From assembly GCF_003028855.1 (NCBI RefSeq), contig NZ_CP028324.1:3534001-3598000 (forward strand): 64,000 bases of DNA. The letters run 5' to 3'. A model generated the notes under the pieces. It was given only the letters and a program-made list of their open reading frames with translations, was not told the origin of the DNA and ran no database searches. A program made the translations under genes and the position numbers. The stretch comes from Pseudoduganella armeniaca (GTDB lineage Bacteria > Pseudomonadota > Gammaproteobacteria > Burkholderiales > Burkholderiaceae_D). The first letter of the stretch is position 1; every line of letters starts with the position of its first letter. Below, in pieces: positions 35,410-46,891 of this stretch.

Positions 35410-36553
35410 CTAGACCAGGCCGCGGTAGAAGGCCCGCACCTGGGCCTGCACGCGCGGCATGCTGAAGCGCCGCTCCACGTCCGCCCGCCCTGCCTCGCCC
35501 ATGCGCGCGCGCCGTGCCGGATCGGCCAGCAGCGCCGCCACCGCGGCGGCCACCGCCGCGTCGTCCTCCAGCGGGACCAACAGGCCGCCCGGGCTGTCGC
35601 GCAGCACGTCGGCATTGCCGGGAATGTCGGTGGCGACGGCCGGTACGCCGCAGGCCATCGCCTCGATGGTGGCGATGCCGAAACCTTCCCGCTGGCTCAG
35701 CAGCAGGTGCACGTCGAGGCCGGCAACAGCGCCTCGACATCGGCGCGAAAACCGGCGAACACCACGCGTTCGGCCACGTCCAGTTCGCCGGCCAGGCGGC
35801 GCACGGCCGCTTCCAGCGGCCCGCTGCCGGCCAGCACCAGGTACAGGTCCGGAAAGCGCGGCCGCAATGTGTGCAGCAGCTTGACCAGGGCTTCCGGCCG
35901 CTTCTGCGGCGACAGCCGGGCGACGCTGCCCAGCACCAGGGCATCGGCCGGCAGCCCGAGCGACCGGCGCCCGGCCTGGCGCAGTGCCGCCGAGCACTGG
36001 AAGCGCGCGGTGTCGACGCAGTTCGGGATCACGGCCAAGCGCACGCCCTCCGGCAGGTAGCCGCGGTACAACGCCAGGAAGTGCTGCAGCGCGGATTCGG
36101 TGGCGCCATACACGCCGCGCACGGTACGGAAGGCGTCCTGCAGCAAGGGCCGGTGCCACGCGCTGACGTCGCCCGGCGGGAAGGTGTTGTGGACGCTGAT
36201 CACGGCCGGCAGCGCGCAGCGCCGCGCTAGCCACAACGCCGTGGCGCCGTACGCGCTCCAGCAGAACGCCACGTGCACCAGGTCCGGCCGCTGCCGGCGC
36301 AGCGCGCGCGTGCTCCACCACTGCGCGCGCCAGCGGTTCCAGCGGCGCCAGCGCCATTGTTCGAACACGGGTGGCGGCGCAAACTCGGCGACCGGCACGC
36401 GGCGCGCGCGCAACTGTGTCGCCCAGGCGGCGCTGCCGGGGAATGGCCGGATGCCCAGCACGGCCTCGATGCCGTCGGCCTTGAGGAATTGCGCCTCCTG
36501 GGCCATGCGCAGCTCCATGCCCCGAGCTCGCCGGAATAACTGGTGATCAGCAC
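35410..36553 (-). CDS. Glycosyltransferase (GT4 type), frameshifts near 36522 and 35722
   Basis: Begins at GTG 36553 as VLITSYSGELG; after the first repair it reads GMELRMAQEAQFLKADGIEA, then a GT-B domain with AVISVHNTFPPGDVSAW, LVLGSVARLSPQKRPEALVK and, after the second repair, LDVHLLLSQREGFGIATIEA, the E-x7-E nucleotide-sugar motif. Repaired length about 381 residues. The product lies in the exopolysaccharide operon and would add a sugar to the lipid carrier chain. In the frame used, no stop separates it from the preceding GT2 gene (see that entry). Confidence 0.75.
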
Positions 36554-37488
36554 GCGCCGCGCCGGCGGCGGCGCGCGCCAGGCCTCGTGGAAGTAGCCGC
36601 GCAGGTAGGCCAGTTCCCAGCGCCGGCGGAACACGGCATCGGCGTCGCCGCGCAAGCGCGCGCCCAGCAGCCCGGCCGCTTCGCGCAGCCAGCGGCCCAG
36701 CATCCAGCGCGGCACGCCAAACAGCTCCGGGAACACGCCGGGGCAATCCTGGCGAAATTTGCCGCGGCCGAAACGGTAAGCGCGCTGCAGCACCCACGGC
36801 AGCGCCAGCTGGTGCGCGCGGATATGATGCGCCACGCGCGCGCCGGCGCAGAACCAGGCGCGCTGGCCAGCATCGGCCAGGCGCCGCATCAGCTGCGTCT
36901 CGCTGCCCATCGCATAGGCGCCGCCGTGGGGCCGATGGTTTCGTCGAAGCGCAGGCCGGCTTCGAACAAGCCGCGCCGCAGGGCCATGTTGGCGCCCCAG
37001 ATCAGGCCCGGGAAAATGGGCCCGTCGGCCTGCTGCGGCGGCGTGATGCCGAAGGTCAGGCCCAGCGGCACCAGCCGTTCGATCCAGGATGGCGGCGCGG
37101 CGGCCCAGTCGGGCACGATGGCGCCGCCGAACATCGTGCAATCCGGCTGGGCGGCGGCCGCCTCCGCCAGGCGCAGCAGCCACGCCGGTTCGGGCGTTGC
37201 GTCGTCGTCGGTAAACACGAACAGGTGCGCCGGCGCGCCGGGCTCGCGCAGGGCCAGGGCGAGCGCGGTGTTCAGCGCGGCGTTCTTGCCGCGCCGCGGT
37301 TCCAGCACCGTCAGCAACGGTAGCCGCCCGACATGCGCCGCCAGCACCTGCGCGGTCGCGTCGGTGCTGCCGTTGTCGGCGACGACCAGGCGCCAGCCGC
37401 CGGGCGGCGGCAGCAGGTGGCGGTAGCCTTCCAGCACCTTGGGCAAGGTGGCGGCGCCATTGAAGGTCGCCATGAGCACGGTCAACAA
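36554..37488 (-). CDS. Family 2 glycosyltransferase, frameshift near 36930, 3' end uncertain
   Basis: Starts MLTVLMATFNGAATLPKVLE, the classic GT2 first strand. LVVADNGSTDATAQVL and LFVFTDDDATPEP (the DXD-like metal site) follow, then IPGLIWGANMALRR-type acceptor loops. A C missing near 36930 is needed to reach HGGAYAMGSETQLMRRLADA and a helical C-terminus (RGYFHEAWR). The restored frame then runs straight into the next glycosyltransferase without a stop, so either the two are fused or a further error hides the end; the GTGCTGATC at 36553 would also give a stop in another frame. Confidence 0.7.
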
Positions 37489-37581
37489 GGACGCATCTCC
37501 TCCGGCATATCATCGATTGCCAAGCCGAACCAGTGTACTGGCGGACCTTCCGCCAACGTTGTGCGAGGTCAAGAGGAAGCC

Positions 37582-38889
37582 ATGCGCGATCTGCTCGTCA
37601 CCCTGCTGGTCTTCGCCGCCCTGCCCTATGTGCTGAAGCGCCCCGTCTACGGCGGGCTGATGTGGGTCTGGATCAGCGTCATGAATCCCCACACGCAGGG
37701 CTGGGGCTTCGCCACCACGTTCCCGTTCGCCTACATCATCGCCATCGCCACCCTGATCAGCCTGGCGAAGTCACGCGAACGAAACCGCTTCCCCCTGACG
37801 CCCATCAGCCTCGCCCTGCTCGCCTTCGTGTTCTGGATGAACTTGACGACGCCGTTCGCGATGTTCTCGAACGGTGCCTGGAACCAGTACACCAAGGTGA
37901 TGAAGATCATGGGCATGACATTCGTGCTGATGATGGTGCTGCGCGAACGGGCCGACATCGGGCGCCTGATCTGGGTGCTCGTCATCTCGCTAGGTTTCTA
38001 CGGCGTCAAGGGCGGCCTGTTTACGATCCGCAGCGGCGGCAACGACCGGGTCTGGGGCCCGGTCGGCACGTTCATCGGCGACAACAACGCGCTGGCCCTG
38101 GCGCTGATCATGACGATCCCGCTGATGTACTACCTGATGCACGACCTGCCGCGCCGCTGGATGCGCCACGCCATGCTGGCGGCGATGGCGCTGTCCGGCC
38201 TGGCGGCACTGGGCAGCTATTCGCGCGGCGGGCTGCTGGCCATCGTGGCGATGCTGGGCTTCATGTGGGTGAAGAGCCGCCACAAGCTGTCCGGCGCCGT
38301 GCTGCTGGTGCTGCTCGTGCCGCCGGCGCTGCTGTTCATGCCCGAGCAGTGGGGCGCCCGCATGGACACGATCGGCGACTACCAGGCCGACTCGTCCGCC
38401 ATGGGCCGGCTGAACGCGTGGCACATGGCCTACAACCTGGCCAAGGACCGCTTCATGGGCGGCGGTTACGCCTGCTACGAACCGCTGACCTTCGCGCTGT
38501 ACGCGCCCAACCCGACCGACGTGCATGCCGCCCACAGCATCTATTTCCAGGCCCTGGCCGAACATGGCTTCGTCGGCCTCGGCTTCTACTTGCTGCTGGG
38601 ATGGTTCACCTGGCGCTCCGCCGCCGTCATCGTGCGGCGCTGCCGCGGCTGCGCGGAGCTGGACTGGGCGGCGCGCCTGGCCGCGATGATCCAGGCCAGC
38701 CTGATCGGCTTTGCCGTCGGTGGCGCGTTCCTCAGCTTGTTGTACTGGGACGTGCCTTATTACCTGATGGCCGCCGTCATCGCGATGCGCGCCCAGGTGG
38801 CGCTGCAGCTCGGACCGGAACGGGGCCGGGCACGCAGCGGCGCGACGACACTGCCGGGCCGGCCCAATGCGCCGGCGGCAACGCGATGA
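37582..38889 (+). CDS. O-ligase / O-antigen polymerase-like protein, exosortase-A type locus
   Basis: The 435-residue membrane protein has about 10-12 helices and opens MRDLLVTLLVFAALPYVLKR, then VYGGLMWVWISVMNPHTQGW. A large periplasmic loop holds the family motif region around TIGDYQADSSAMGRLNAWHM and PTDVHAAHSIYFQALAEHG. It matches the putative O-glycosylation ligase recurrent in exosortase-A/PEP-CTERM loci. It would join or polymerise exopolysaccharide units on the periplasmic side. The stop overlaps the acetyltransferase start (ATGATGG). AAGAGGAAGCC precedes the ATG. Divergent from the glycosyltransferase operon. Confidence 0.85.
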   Translation: MRDLLVTLLVFAALPYVLKRPVYGGLMWVWISVMNPHTQGWGFATTFPFAYIIAIATLISLAKSRERNRFPLTPISLALLAFVFWMNLTTPFAMFSNGAWNQYTKVMKIMGMTFVLMMVLRERADIGRLIWVLVISLGFYGVKGGLFTIRSGGNDRVWGPVGTFIGDNNALALALIMTIPLMYYLMHDLPRRWMRHAMLAAMALSGLAALGSYSRGGLLAIVAMLGFMWVKSRHKLSGAVLLVLLVPPALLFMPEQWGARMDTIGDYQADSSAMGRLNAWHMAYNLAKDRFMGGGYACYEPLTFALYAPNPTDVHAAHSIYFQALAEHGFVGLGFYLLLGWFTWRSAAVIVRRCRGCAELDWAARLAAMIQASLIGFAVGGAFLSLLYWDVPYYLMAAVIAMRAQVALQLGPERGRARSGATTLPGRPNAPAATR

Positions 38890-39616
38890 TGGCGCGCCTG
38901 CACCGGCTGGCGCGCGAACTGGGCTGGGTCAATGCCCTGCTGTATGCGCTGGCGCGCATGCTGGCCCGGCTCGGCGCGCGCCTGCACCGCTACTATTTCG
39001 TCGCCCAGCGCGTCACGTTGGCCGACACCGGCCGGGCTGGGGCAAGCGCATCGAAGTTCGCCCGGTCACGACCATGGCCGACATCCCGTGGGGCTATCCG
39101 CGCCCGCGCGACGTGCTGGCCCGGCGCCTGCGGGAAGGCAGCCACAGCCTGGCCGCCTGGCGCGACGGCGAACTGGCGGGCTTCCTGTGGTACCAGTTCG
39201 ATGCCTACCAGGAGGACGAGGTGCGGGCGCGCTATCAGCTGCCGTCGCGCCGTTCGGCCTGGGACTACGACGTGTACGTGCAGCCACACCTGCGGCTGGG
39301 GCCCACGTTCGCGCGCCTGTGGCACGAAGCGCACCGCCGGCTGCATGCGCGGGGCGTGCGCTGGACCTGCAGCCGGATCTCGGCCTTCAATCCCGACTCC
39401 CTGCGCGCGCACGGCCGCCTCGGCACGGTGCGGCTGGGCAGCGCCACCTTTCTCGTGCTGGGGCGCTGGCAATGCATGTTGGCCGACGTGGCGCCCTACC
39501 TGCACCTGTCGCGCGGCCCGGCCTCGTTTCCTCTCTTGACCTTCGACACCGACGCGCTGGAGCGCACCCACCCCCACACGACCCAGGAGACCCCATGCCA
39601 TCCCGAACCGCCCTGA
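38886..39616 (+). CDS. GNAT-like acetyltransferase of the exopolysaccharide locus, frameshift near 39035
   Basis: Starts MMARLHRLARELGWVNALLY, with an N-terminal amphipathic/hydrophobic helix; after repair of one G near 39035 (GRGWGKRIEVRPVTTMADIP) it continues as an acyltransferase-like fold: AAWRDGELAGFLWYQFDAYQ, a C-terminal half with ARLWHEAHRRLHARGVRWT and the ISAFNPDSLRAHGRLG turn resembling GNAT CoA-binding regions. About 243 residues. It could acetylate a sugar or the polymer. Overlaps the next gene by 22 bases. The fold call is moderate, the substrate unknown. Confidence 0.65.
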
Positions 39617-40221
39617 TCCTGGCACTTGGCCTGGCCGCTGCCGCCAGCTGCCGCGCCGCCACCGACTGCCCGCCCTTGGCGCCCAACACCACGACCGGCG
39701 GCGACTACACCAATCCGGCCGACCGCCAGAAGCTGGAAGTGGTCGAGCGCTTCCACTTCACGCCCAACGTGGAGCGGCTCGAACGCGGCCAGTCCGGCAG
39801 CATCGGCGCCGACATGTCCTACACCCTGGAGCACTTTGCCAACCACCACCGTGCCCTGACCGCGCTGGCGCGCCTGGCGGTACGGGAAAAGAATCCGCGG
39901 CCGCACGGCGCCAAGCTGGCCGTGGACTGCTATTTCGGCCGCGCCATCGCCTACCGTCCCGACGATGCGCGCGTGCGGGCCATCTTCGGCGGCTACCTGC
40001 TGGCGCTGGGCCAGGAGGCGGCCGCGCTGGCCCAGCTGGAGGAAGCGGCGCGGCTGGAGCCGCGTAACGCGACCAACCAATACAACCTCGGCCTGCTGTA
40101 CGTCAGGCAGAAGGAATACGCCAAGGCGCGCGTTGCGGCGCGCCAGGCGTATGAACTGGGATTCCCGTTGCCGGGACTGAAAAACAAGCTGGAGGCGGCG
40201 GGACAGTGGCAAGAGCGCTGA
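39595..40221 (+). CDS. Periplasmic TPR-like protein of the exopolysaccharide locus
   Basis: The 208-residue protein has a signal peptide (MPSRTALILALGLAAAASCRA, cleavage after A-A-T or SCRA) and a mature part of helical repeats: DARVRAIFGGYLLALGQEAA, ALAQLEEAARLEPRNATNQY, NLGLLYVRQKEYAKARVAAR. It resembles tetratricopeptide proteins that accompany exosortase/EPS loci. It overlaps the acetyltransferase gene by 22 bases and ends 16 bases before the convergent prsR. Probably a scaffold in the periplasm. Confidence 0.7.
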   Translation: MPSRTALILALGLAAAASCRAATDCPPLAPNTTTGGDYTNPADRQKLEVVERFHFTPNVERLERGQSGSIGADMSYTLEHFANHHRALTALARLAVREKNPRPHGAKLAVDCYFGRAIAYRPDDARVRAIFGGYLLALGQEAAALAQLEEAARLEPRNATNQYNLGLLYVRQKEYAKARVAARQAYELGFPLPGLKNKLEAAGQWQER

Positions 40222-40236
40222 GCCGCCCGGGCCGGC

Positions 40237-41582
<1,346 letters not shown>

Positions 41583-41592
41583 GGGATTCTCC

Positions 41593-43724
41593 TCAGGCGG
41601 CGACCGGCACGGTGCCCGTCGTCCGGTTGAGGGCAGATACAGCGGCAAGATCACACGGAACGTGGTGCCGGCGCCGGGGCGGCTGTCCACTTCCAGGCGG
41701 CCGCCCAGGTCGCGGATGGTTTCCCGGCTTTCGTAGACGCCGATGCCCATCCCGGCCGGCTTGGTCGTCTCGAACGGCCGGAACAGCCGGTCGCGCACGA
41801 AGGCCTCGCTCATGCCGATACCCGTGTCGCGCAGTTCGATCAGCGCCGCGTCGTCCTGGCGGCGCAGCGCTACCCGGATACTGCCCTCGGGCGACGTGGC
41901 CTCGACGGCGTTCTGCAGCAGGTGCGCCAGCACGCGCTCCAGCCGCTGGCCATCGACGTGCGCGACCAGGTCCTCGTCGGCCGCATCCAGCCGCGGGCAT
42001 GGCCGTGCCGTCGCGTACGACTGGACGGCACGCCGCACCACGTCCGCCAGCGGCTGCGGCATGGCGGCTTCGGCGCCGCCGGCTTCGTTGCGCGACAGGC
42101 GCTGCAACAGCGCCGTCATCTTCCGCACCGAATGCGCCAGCGTTTCCAGCATGTCCTCCTGGAAGGCCGGATTGTGCTTGTGGCGCTCCGCGTTGGCCAG
42201 CAGCAGCGAATGCTGCGACAGCAGGTTCTTCAGGTCGTGCACGACAAACGTCGACATGCGGTTGAACGACTCGAACTGGCGCGCCACGGCCAGCCGGTCG
42301 GCCAGCTCACCGTGGGCCAGGCAGCTGGCGGCCTGGCTGCCGGCCAGGCGCAGCAGGTCGAACAGCTCCCAGTTCGGCGTGACGACGGTGCGCGGTTGGG
42401 CCAGCGCGACAAAGCCGAACAGGCGGCCATGCAGCAGCAGTGGCACGACCAGCCACAGTTGCGGCACGCCGTGCAGCCAGGCCGGCATGTCCTGGCCCGC
42501 GTCATCGGGCAATGGGCGGCCGGCCTCGACCACCCACTGGCGCTCCTGCAGCCAGGCACAGAACGGGCTGTCCACCGCCTCCGTGCCATGCTGCGGCGGC
42601 ATGTTCCAGCGCGCCGCCGGCTCCAGCCGGCCGCCGTCGCGGGCGATCCACAACGCGCCGGCCGGGCTTTCCGCCAGCGCCGCGATGGCCTGGATGGCAC
42701 GTTCGCCAGGGACCGGCCCGCCTTCGGACAGGGCTTGCGTGAAACGGCGCCACTCGTCGCGGTAATCGAATTGCGCCTGGTAGAAGTGCTTGCTGATGAA
42801 GACCCGCAGCCGGGCGCGAGCCGCGCCGGAAAACAGCACGCCAGCCAGCAGCAGTGCCGCGCCGACCAGGCAGGCCAGCTGCATCAGCGGGCCCCAGGCG
42901 CCGCCGACACTGCGCAGGTACCAGCCGCCGGCCGCCATCGCCAGCAGGTAGACGGCGCAGCCGACCAGCGCGGCCGAGCGCACCGCCACCTTGCGCGACA
43001 AAGTCAGGCCCAGCTTCCAGCCGGGGTTGCGCGCCGCCGTGATGGCCAGCAGCGGCACGCACAGCGCGTCGACCACGCCGCGCGCGGCCCAGATGTCCGG
43101 CTGGATGCGCCGGAACAGCAGCGCGTCGCTGTACAGGTAGAAGTCGTAGACGAACAAGGTGCCCAGGCCCAGGCAGGCAAACTTGATGCCCCAGCGCTCG
43201 CGCGGCGGCGTGTGGCGGTACAGCTGCTCGACCAGCAGGATGCCCAGCACCGCCAGCAGCAGCCGCACCGTGATCCCGGCCAGCATTGCCAGGTCGACGG
43301 GTGGCGGCGGTGCTGCCACGGCAGCCGTGACGTCCGCCGCGACGGCCATGGCCGGCGCCGGCGCGGTGGCCGTCATCACGGTCAGCTCGCCCAGCGCCAG
43401 TTGCAGCGCCGCCAGTACGGCCACGGCGCCAAGCCAGCGCCGCACGGGCAGGCCGGCCGGCACCAGCAGCAGCGCCAGGAAGACGAGCCATGCCGCGCTG
43501 CGCGGCGCCTCCAGCGCGGCCGCCCACAACGCCGGCAGCGCCGGCCACGTCGCCTGCAGGGCCAGCGCGCCGGCCCACAGCGCCGTGGCCAGGCTGGCGA
43601 CCAGCAGGCTGCGCTGGCCGTCGCGCGCGCGCCGGTTGGCCAGCAGCAGCGCGCCGAAGCCGGCGAAGGCCAGTGCGCACAGGCCATGGCTGACGGCAAC
43701 GACCAGCGTCGGTGCCGCCGTCAT
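41593..43724 (-). CDS. prsK: PrsK, PEP-CTERM membrane histidine kinase, frameshift near 41637
   Basis: A histidine kinase of about 710 residues. The N-terminal half has roughly 8-10 membrane helices (LVVAVSHGLCALAFAGFGAL onward). A GAF-like cytoplasmic region contains LRVFISKHFYQAQFDYRDEW, characteristic of the PEP-CTERM family PrsK. The kinase core shows the phosphorylatable His in STFVVHDLKNLLSQHSLLLA, an N-box HLLQNAVEATSPEGSIRVAL, G1 DTGIGMSE and G2 GMGIGVYESRETI. A missing C near 41637 hides its stop; repaired, it ends ..LNRTTGTVPVAA at 41593, 10 bases before the prsR ATG. Pairs with PrsR to control PEP-CTERM/EPS genes by an unknown surface signal. Confidence 0.87.
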
Positions 43725-45103
43725 CAGCGCGCCCCCTTGCCGGACAGGACCACCCGCACCGTGTCGATCAGGATCAGCAGGTCGAGGAACAGGCTGTTGT
43801 TCTTCACGTAATACAGGTCGTACTGCAGCTTGCGCACCGCGTCGTCCACTGACGCGCCGTACTGGTAGCGCACCTGGGCCAGGCCGGTGATGCCGGGCTT
43901 GATGCTGTGGCGCACGTCGTAGTAGGCGATCGCGCGCCCCAACTGCTCGACGAAGTAGGCGCGTTCCGGACGCGGGCCGACGAAGCTCATCTCGCCACGA
44001 AACACGTTGATCATCTGCGGCAGCTCGTCGATGCGCAGCTTGCGCAGCCAGTAGCCTACCCGCGTCACGCGCGGGTCCTGCGCCGTGGCCCAGCGCGGCT
44101 GGCCGTCGCGCTCCGCATCGGGCCCCATGCTGCGGAACTTCAGGACCTGGAAGCGGCGCCCGTCCTTGCCGACCCGCTCCTGGCGGAAGATCACGGGACC
44201 GCCATCCTCCAGCACGATGCACAGCGCCGCGGCCAGCATCACGGGCAGCGTGACGAGACAGATGGCGGCGCTGGCGGCCAGGTCGAACGTGCGCTTGACG
44301 GCGGCGCGCAGGAAGCTCTGGTCGAAGCCGCCGCCGAAGATCAGGTAGCTCGGTTGCAGCGAGTCGAGCCGGATCTGGCTGGCCTCGCGTTCGAAGAAAT
44401 GCGCCGCGTCGGTCACGCGCACCCCGCCCAGCGCGCAATCGAGCAGCTCGCGCACCGGATAGGCGCCGCTGCGGCGGTCCCCGACCGAGACCACCAGTTC
44501 GGTCGCGCCATGGCGGCGCGCCAGCGACAGCAGCGATTCGCCCGGCGGCAGGCGCTTCGCCGCCGGCACGCAACTGGCCTCGCCCGGCACCGGCACGCAG
44601 CCCACCACGTCGAAGCGACACGGCCGGCCCGGGCTGGCCGCCAGCTCCAGGCATTCGAGCGCCAGCGCGCCGTCGCCGACGACGATCAGGCGCTCCGTCA
44701 TCATCCCCGCCGAGGGCGATTTGAACAGCAGGAGCCGCGTCAGCACGACCCCCGCGCCGCCCAGCACGAACGCCATGCCGCCGGCGCGGCCGAAGTGAAT
44801 CGCAGGCAGCACGTGCATCAAGGCCGACAGCAGCGCGAAGCCCAGCACGAAGGCCGGCGCGATGCGCGCCAGCGTGGCACGCATGTCCTCGCGCTCCTGC
44901 TGCAGGTACATGCCGAGGGTGCTCATGCAGAACACGTTCACCAGCGCAAAGGCGAACGCGGAAAAGGTCAGCTGCAGCGGCTGGTGCGCGGCGCCGGTCC
45001 ACAACAGCGTCGTCAGCGCCGCCGCCGCGTGCAGGATCAGCAGTTCCATCAACAGCAGGACGATGCCCATGCGCGACACATAATGGTTGAAGATCCGGAT
45101 CAC
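43724..45103 (-). CDS. Undecaprenyl-phosphate sugar phosphotransferase, PEP-CTERM EpsB type
   Basis: Initiates the exopolysaccharide repeat by moving a sugar-1-phosphate onto undecaprenyl phosphate. From GTG 45103 (GGGGAGC 7 bases upstream, and RIFNHYVSRMG being the usual family N-terminus) it is 459 residues; an ATG at 45154 would add 17. Four N-terminal membrane helices, a Rossmann-like middle (ERLIVVGDGALALECLELAA), a fifth helix (AASAAICLVTLPVMLAAALC), and the C-terminal catalytic part with DGGPVIFRQERVGKDGRRF, KFRSM, DELPQMINVFRGEMSFVGPR and GITGLAQVRYQYGAS, as in WbaP/PglC-type enzymes. The stop overlaps the prsK ATG (ATGA). Confidence 0.9.
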   Translation of the reverse strand: MIRIFNHYVSRMGIVLLLMELLILHAAAALTTLLWTGAAHQPLQLTFSAFAFALVNVFCMSTLGMYLQQEREDMRATLARIAPAFVLGFALLSALMHVLPAIHFGRAGGMAFVLGGAGVVLTRLLLFKSPSAGMMTERLIVVGDGALALECLELAASPGRPCRFDVVGCVPVPGEASCVPAAKRLPPGESLLSLARRHGATELVVSVGDRRSGAYPVRELLDCALGGVRVTDAAHFFEREASQIRLDSLQPSYLIFGGGFDQSFLRAAVKRTFDLAASAAICLVTLPVMLAAALCIVLEDGGPVIFRQERVGKDGRRFQVLKFRSMGPDAERDGQPRWATAQDPRVTRVGYWLRKLRIDELPQMINVFRGEMSFVGPRPERAYFVEQLGRAIAYYDVRHSIKPGITGLAQVRYQYGASVDDAVRKLQYDLYYVKNNSLFLDLLILIDTVRVVLSGKGAR

Positions 45104-45208
45104 GTTGCGCTCCCCGTGCTGTGGCCACGCCACCGGTGCCGATGGCTCAGCCATGATGCCGGACCGGCGCCGCCGGGGCCTTGTGCGGCCTCAAAACCAA
45201 CCGCGGAC

Positions 45209-45238
45209 ATGACGGACCTTTATCAAATGGTCTATAGT
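45209..45238 (+). promoter_or_regulatory. Candidate nadB promoter
   Basis: ATGACG at 45209-45214 and TATAGT at 45233-45238, 18 bases apart, sit 35-65 bases upstream of the nadB start. The -10 is a good match, the -35 partial. The same region must also contain the divergent promoter of the sugar-transferase/prsKR operon, which I cannot place. Confidence 0.4.
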
Positions 45239-45272
45239 CATGGTTCCTTCCCGTGAAACCTATTGTTAGATC

Positions 45273-46886
45273 ATGAAATTTGACGTCGCGATCGTCGGCA
45301 GCGGACTGGCCGGCCTCTCGGTGGCCCTGCACCTGGCCGAAACCCGCAAGGTAGCCATCATTTCCAAACGCGAATTGCTGGATGGCGCCAGCAACTGGGC
45401 CCAGGGCGGCATCGCCGCCGTGCTGGACTCCGGCGACAGCCACGAACAGCACATCGCCGACACGCTGGTCGCCGGCGGCGGCCTGTGCGACGTAGGCGCC
45501 ACCCGCTTCATCGTCGAACATGGCCGCGAGGCCATCGAGTGGCTGATCGAGCAGGGCGTGCCGTTCACCCGCGACACCAGCGCGGAGCTGGGCTTCCACC
45601 TGACCCGCGAGGGCGGCCACAGCCAGCGCCGCATCATCCATGCGGCCGACGCGACCGGCCACGCCGTCCAGGTCACGCTGGAATCGAAGGTGCGCGCGCA
45701 CCCGAACATCAGCCTGTTCGAGCACCACTGCGCGATCGACCTGATCACCTCCGACAAGCTGGGGCCGCGCCCGCACCACCGCAACGCCCAGCCGAAATGC
45801 CACGGCCTGTACGTGCAGGACACGCAGACGGGCGAGGTGCACACCGTGGCGGCCGAGCACACCGTGATGTGCACAGGCGGCGCCGGCAAGGTCTACCTGT
45901 ACACGACCAACCCCGACACCGCCAGCGGCGACGGCATCGCGATGGCCTGGCGCGCCGGCTGCCGGGTGTCGAACATGGAGTTCATCCAGTTCCACCCGAC
46001 CTGCCTGTACCACCCGTATGCCAAGTCCTTCCTGATCACCGAGGCGATCCGCGGCGAAGGCGGCGTATTGAAACTGCCGCCGGAAGCCGGGGCGGCGGCG
46101 GGCCAGCGCTTCATGCTGGCGCACGATCCGCGCGCCGAACTGGCCCCGCGCGACGTGGTGGCACGGGCCATCGACTTCGAGATCAAGAAGCGCGGCCTGG
46201 ATTACGTCCACCTGGACATCAGCCACAAGCCGGCCGAGTTCCTGATCGAGCACTTCCCCACCATCTACGCACGCTGCATGGAACTGGGCATCGACATCAC
46301 CAAGGAGCCGATCCCCATCGTGCCGGCCGCGCACTACACCTGCGGCGGCGTCGTCACGGACCTGGTCGGCCGCACCGACCTGCCCGGCCTGTACGCGGTG
46401 GGCGAGACGGCCTGCACGGGGCTGCACGGCGCCAACCGCCTGGCCAGCAACTCGCTGCTCGAATGCGTGGTGGTCGGGCGCGCCTGCGCGCAGGACATCG
46501 TGTCGCAGGAAAAGAACGGCACGCCCTACCTGCCGGACTGGGACGAAAGCCGCGTCACGGACGCGGACGAGGAAGTCGTCATCGCCCACAATTGGGACGA
46601 GCTGCGCCGCTTCATGTGGAACTATGTCGGCATCGTGCGCACCACCAAGCGGCTGGAGCGGGCGCAGCACCGCATCGCCCTGCTCAAGGAGGAAATCGAC
46701 GAGTACTACCGCAACTTCCGCATCACGGCCGACCTGCTGGAGCTGCGCAACCTGGTCGACGTGGCCGGGCTGATCGTCAACAGCGCGCTGCAGCGGCGCG
46801 AGAGCCGCGGCCTGCATTACAGCCGCGACTATCCGGAAACGCTGCCGAAGGCGCTGCCCAGCATCCTGACGCCGACCCGGCGCTGA
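45273..46886 (+). CDS. nadB: L-aspartate oxidase
   Basis: Oxidises L-aspartate to iminoaspartate, first step of NAD synthesis from aspartate. 537 residues, usual for NadB. It has the FAD motif AIVGSGLAGLSVALHLAE (residues 6-23), GGIAAVLDSGDSHEQH, the active-site ..FHLTREGGHSQRRI.. with catalytic Arg/His residues, the substrate-binding EFIQFHPTCLY and the C-terminal FAD end ACTGLHGANRLASNSLLECV. The C-terminal helical domain follows. No strong SD; start by length and FAD motif position. Followed 5 bases later by a GNAT gene. Intact as read. Confidence 0.95.
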   Translation: MKFDVAIVGSGLAGLSVALHLAETRKVAIISKRELLDGASNWAQGGIAAVLDSGDSHEQHIADTLVAGGGLCDVGATRFIVEHGREAIEWLIEQGVPFTRDTSAELGFHLTREGGHSQRRIIHAADATGHAVQVTLESKVRAHPNISLFEHHCAIDLITSDKLGPRPHHRNAQPKCHGLYVQDTQTGEVHTVAAEHTVMCTGGAGKVYLYTTNPDTASGDGIAMAWRAGCRVSNMEFIQFHPTCLYHPYAKSFLITEAIRGEGGVLKLPPEAGAAAGQRFMLAHDPRAELAPRDVVARAIDFEIKKRGLDYVHLDISHKPAEFLIEHFPTIYARCMELGIDITKEPIPIVPAAHYTCGGVVTDLVGRTDLPGLYAVGETACTGLHGANRLASNSLLECVVVGRACAQDIVSQEKNGTPYLPDWDESRVTDADEEVVIAHNWDELRRFMWNYVGIVRTTKRLERAQHRIALLKEEIDEYYRNFRITADLLELRNLVDVAGLIVNSALQRRESRGLHYSRDYPETLPKALPSILTPTRR

Positions 46887-46891
46887 CGGCG

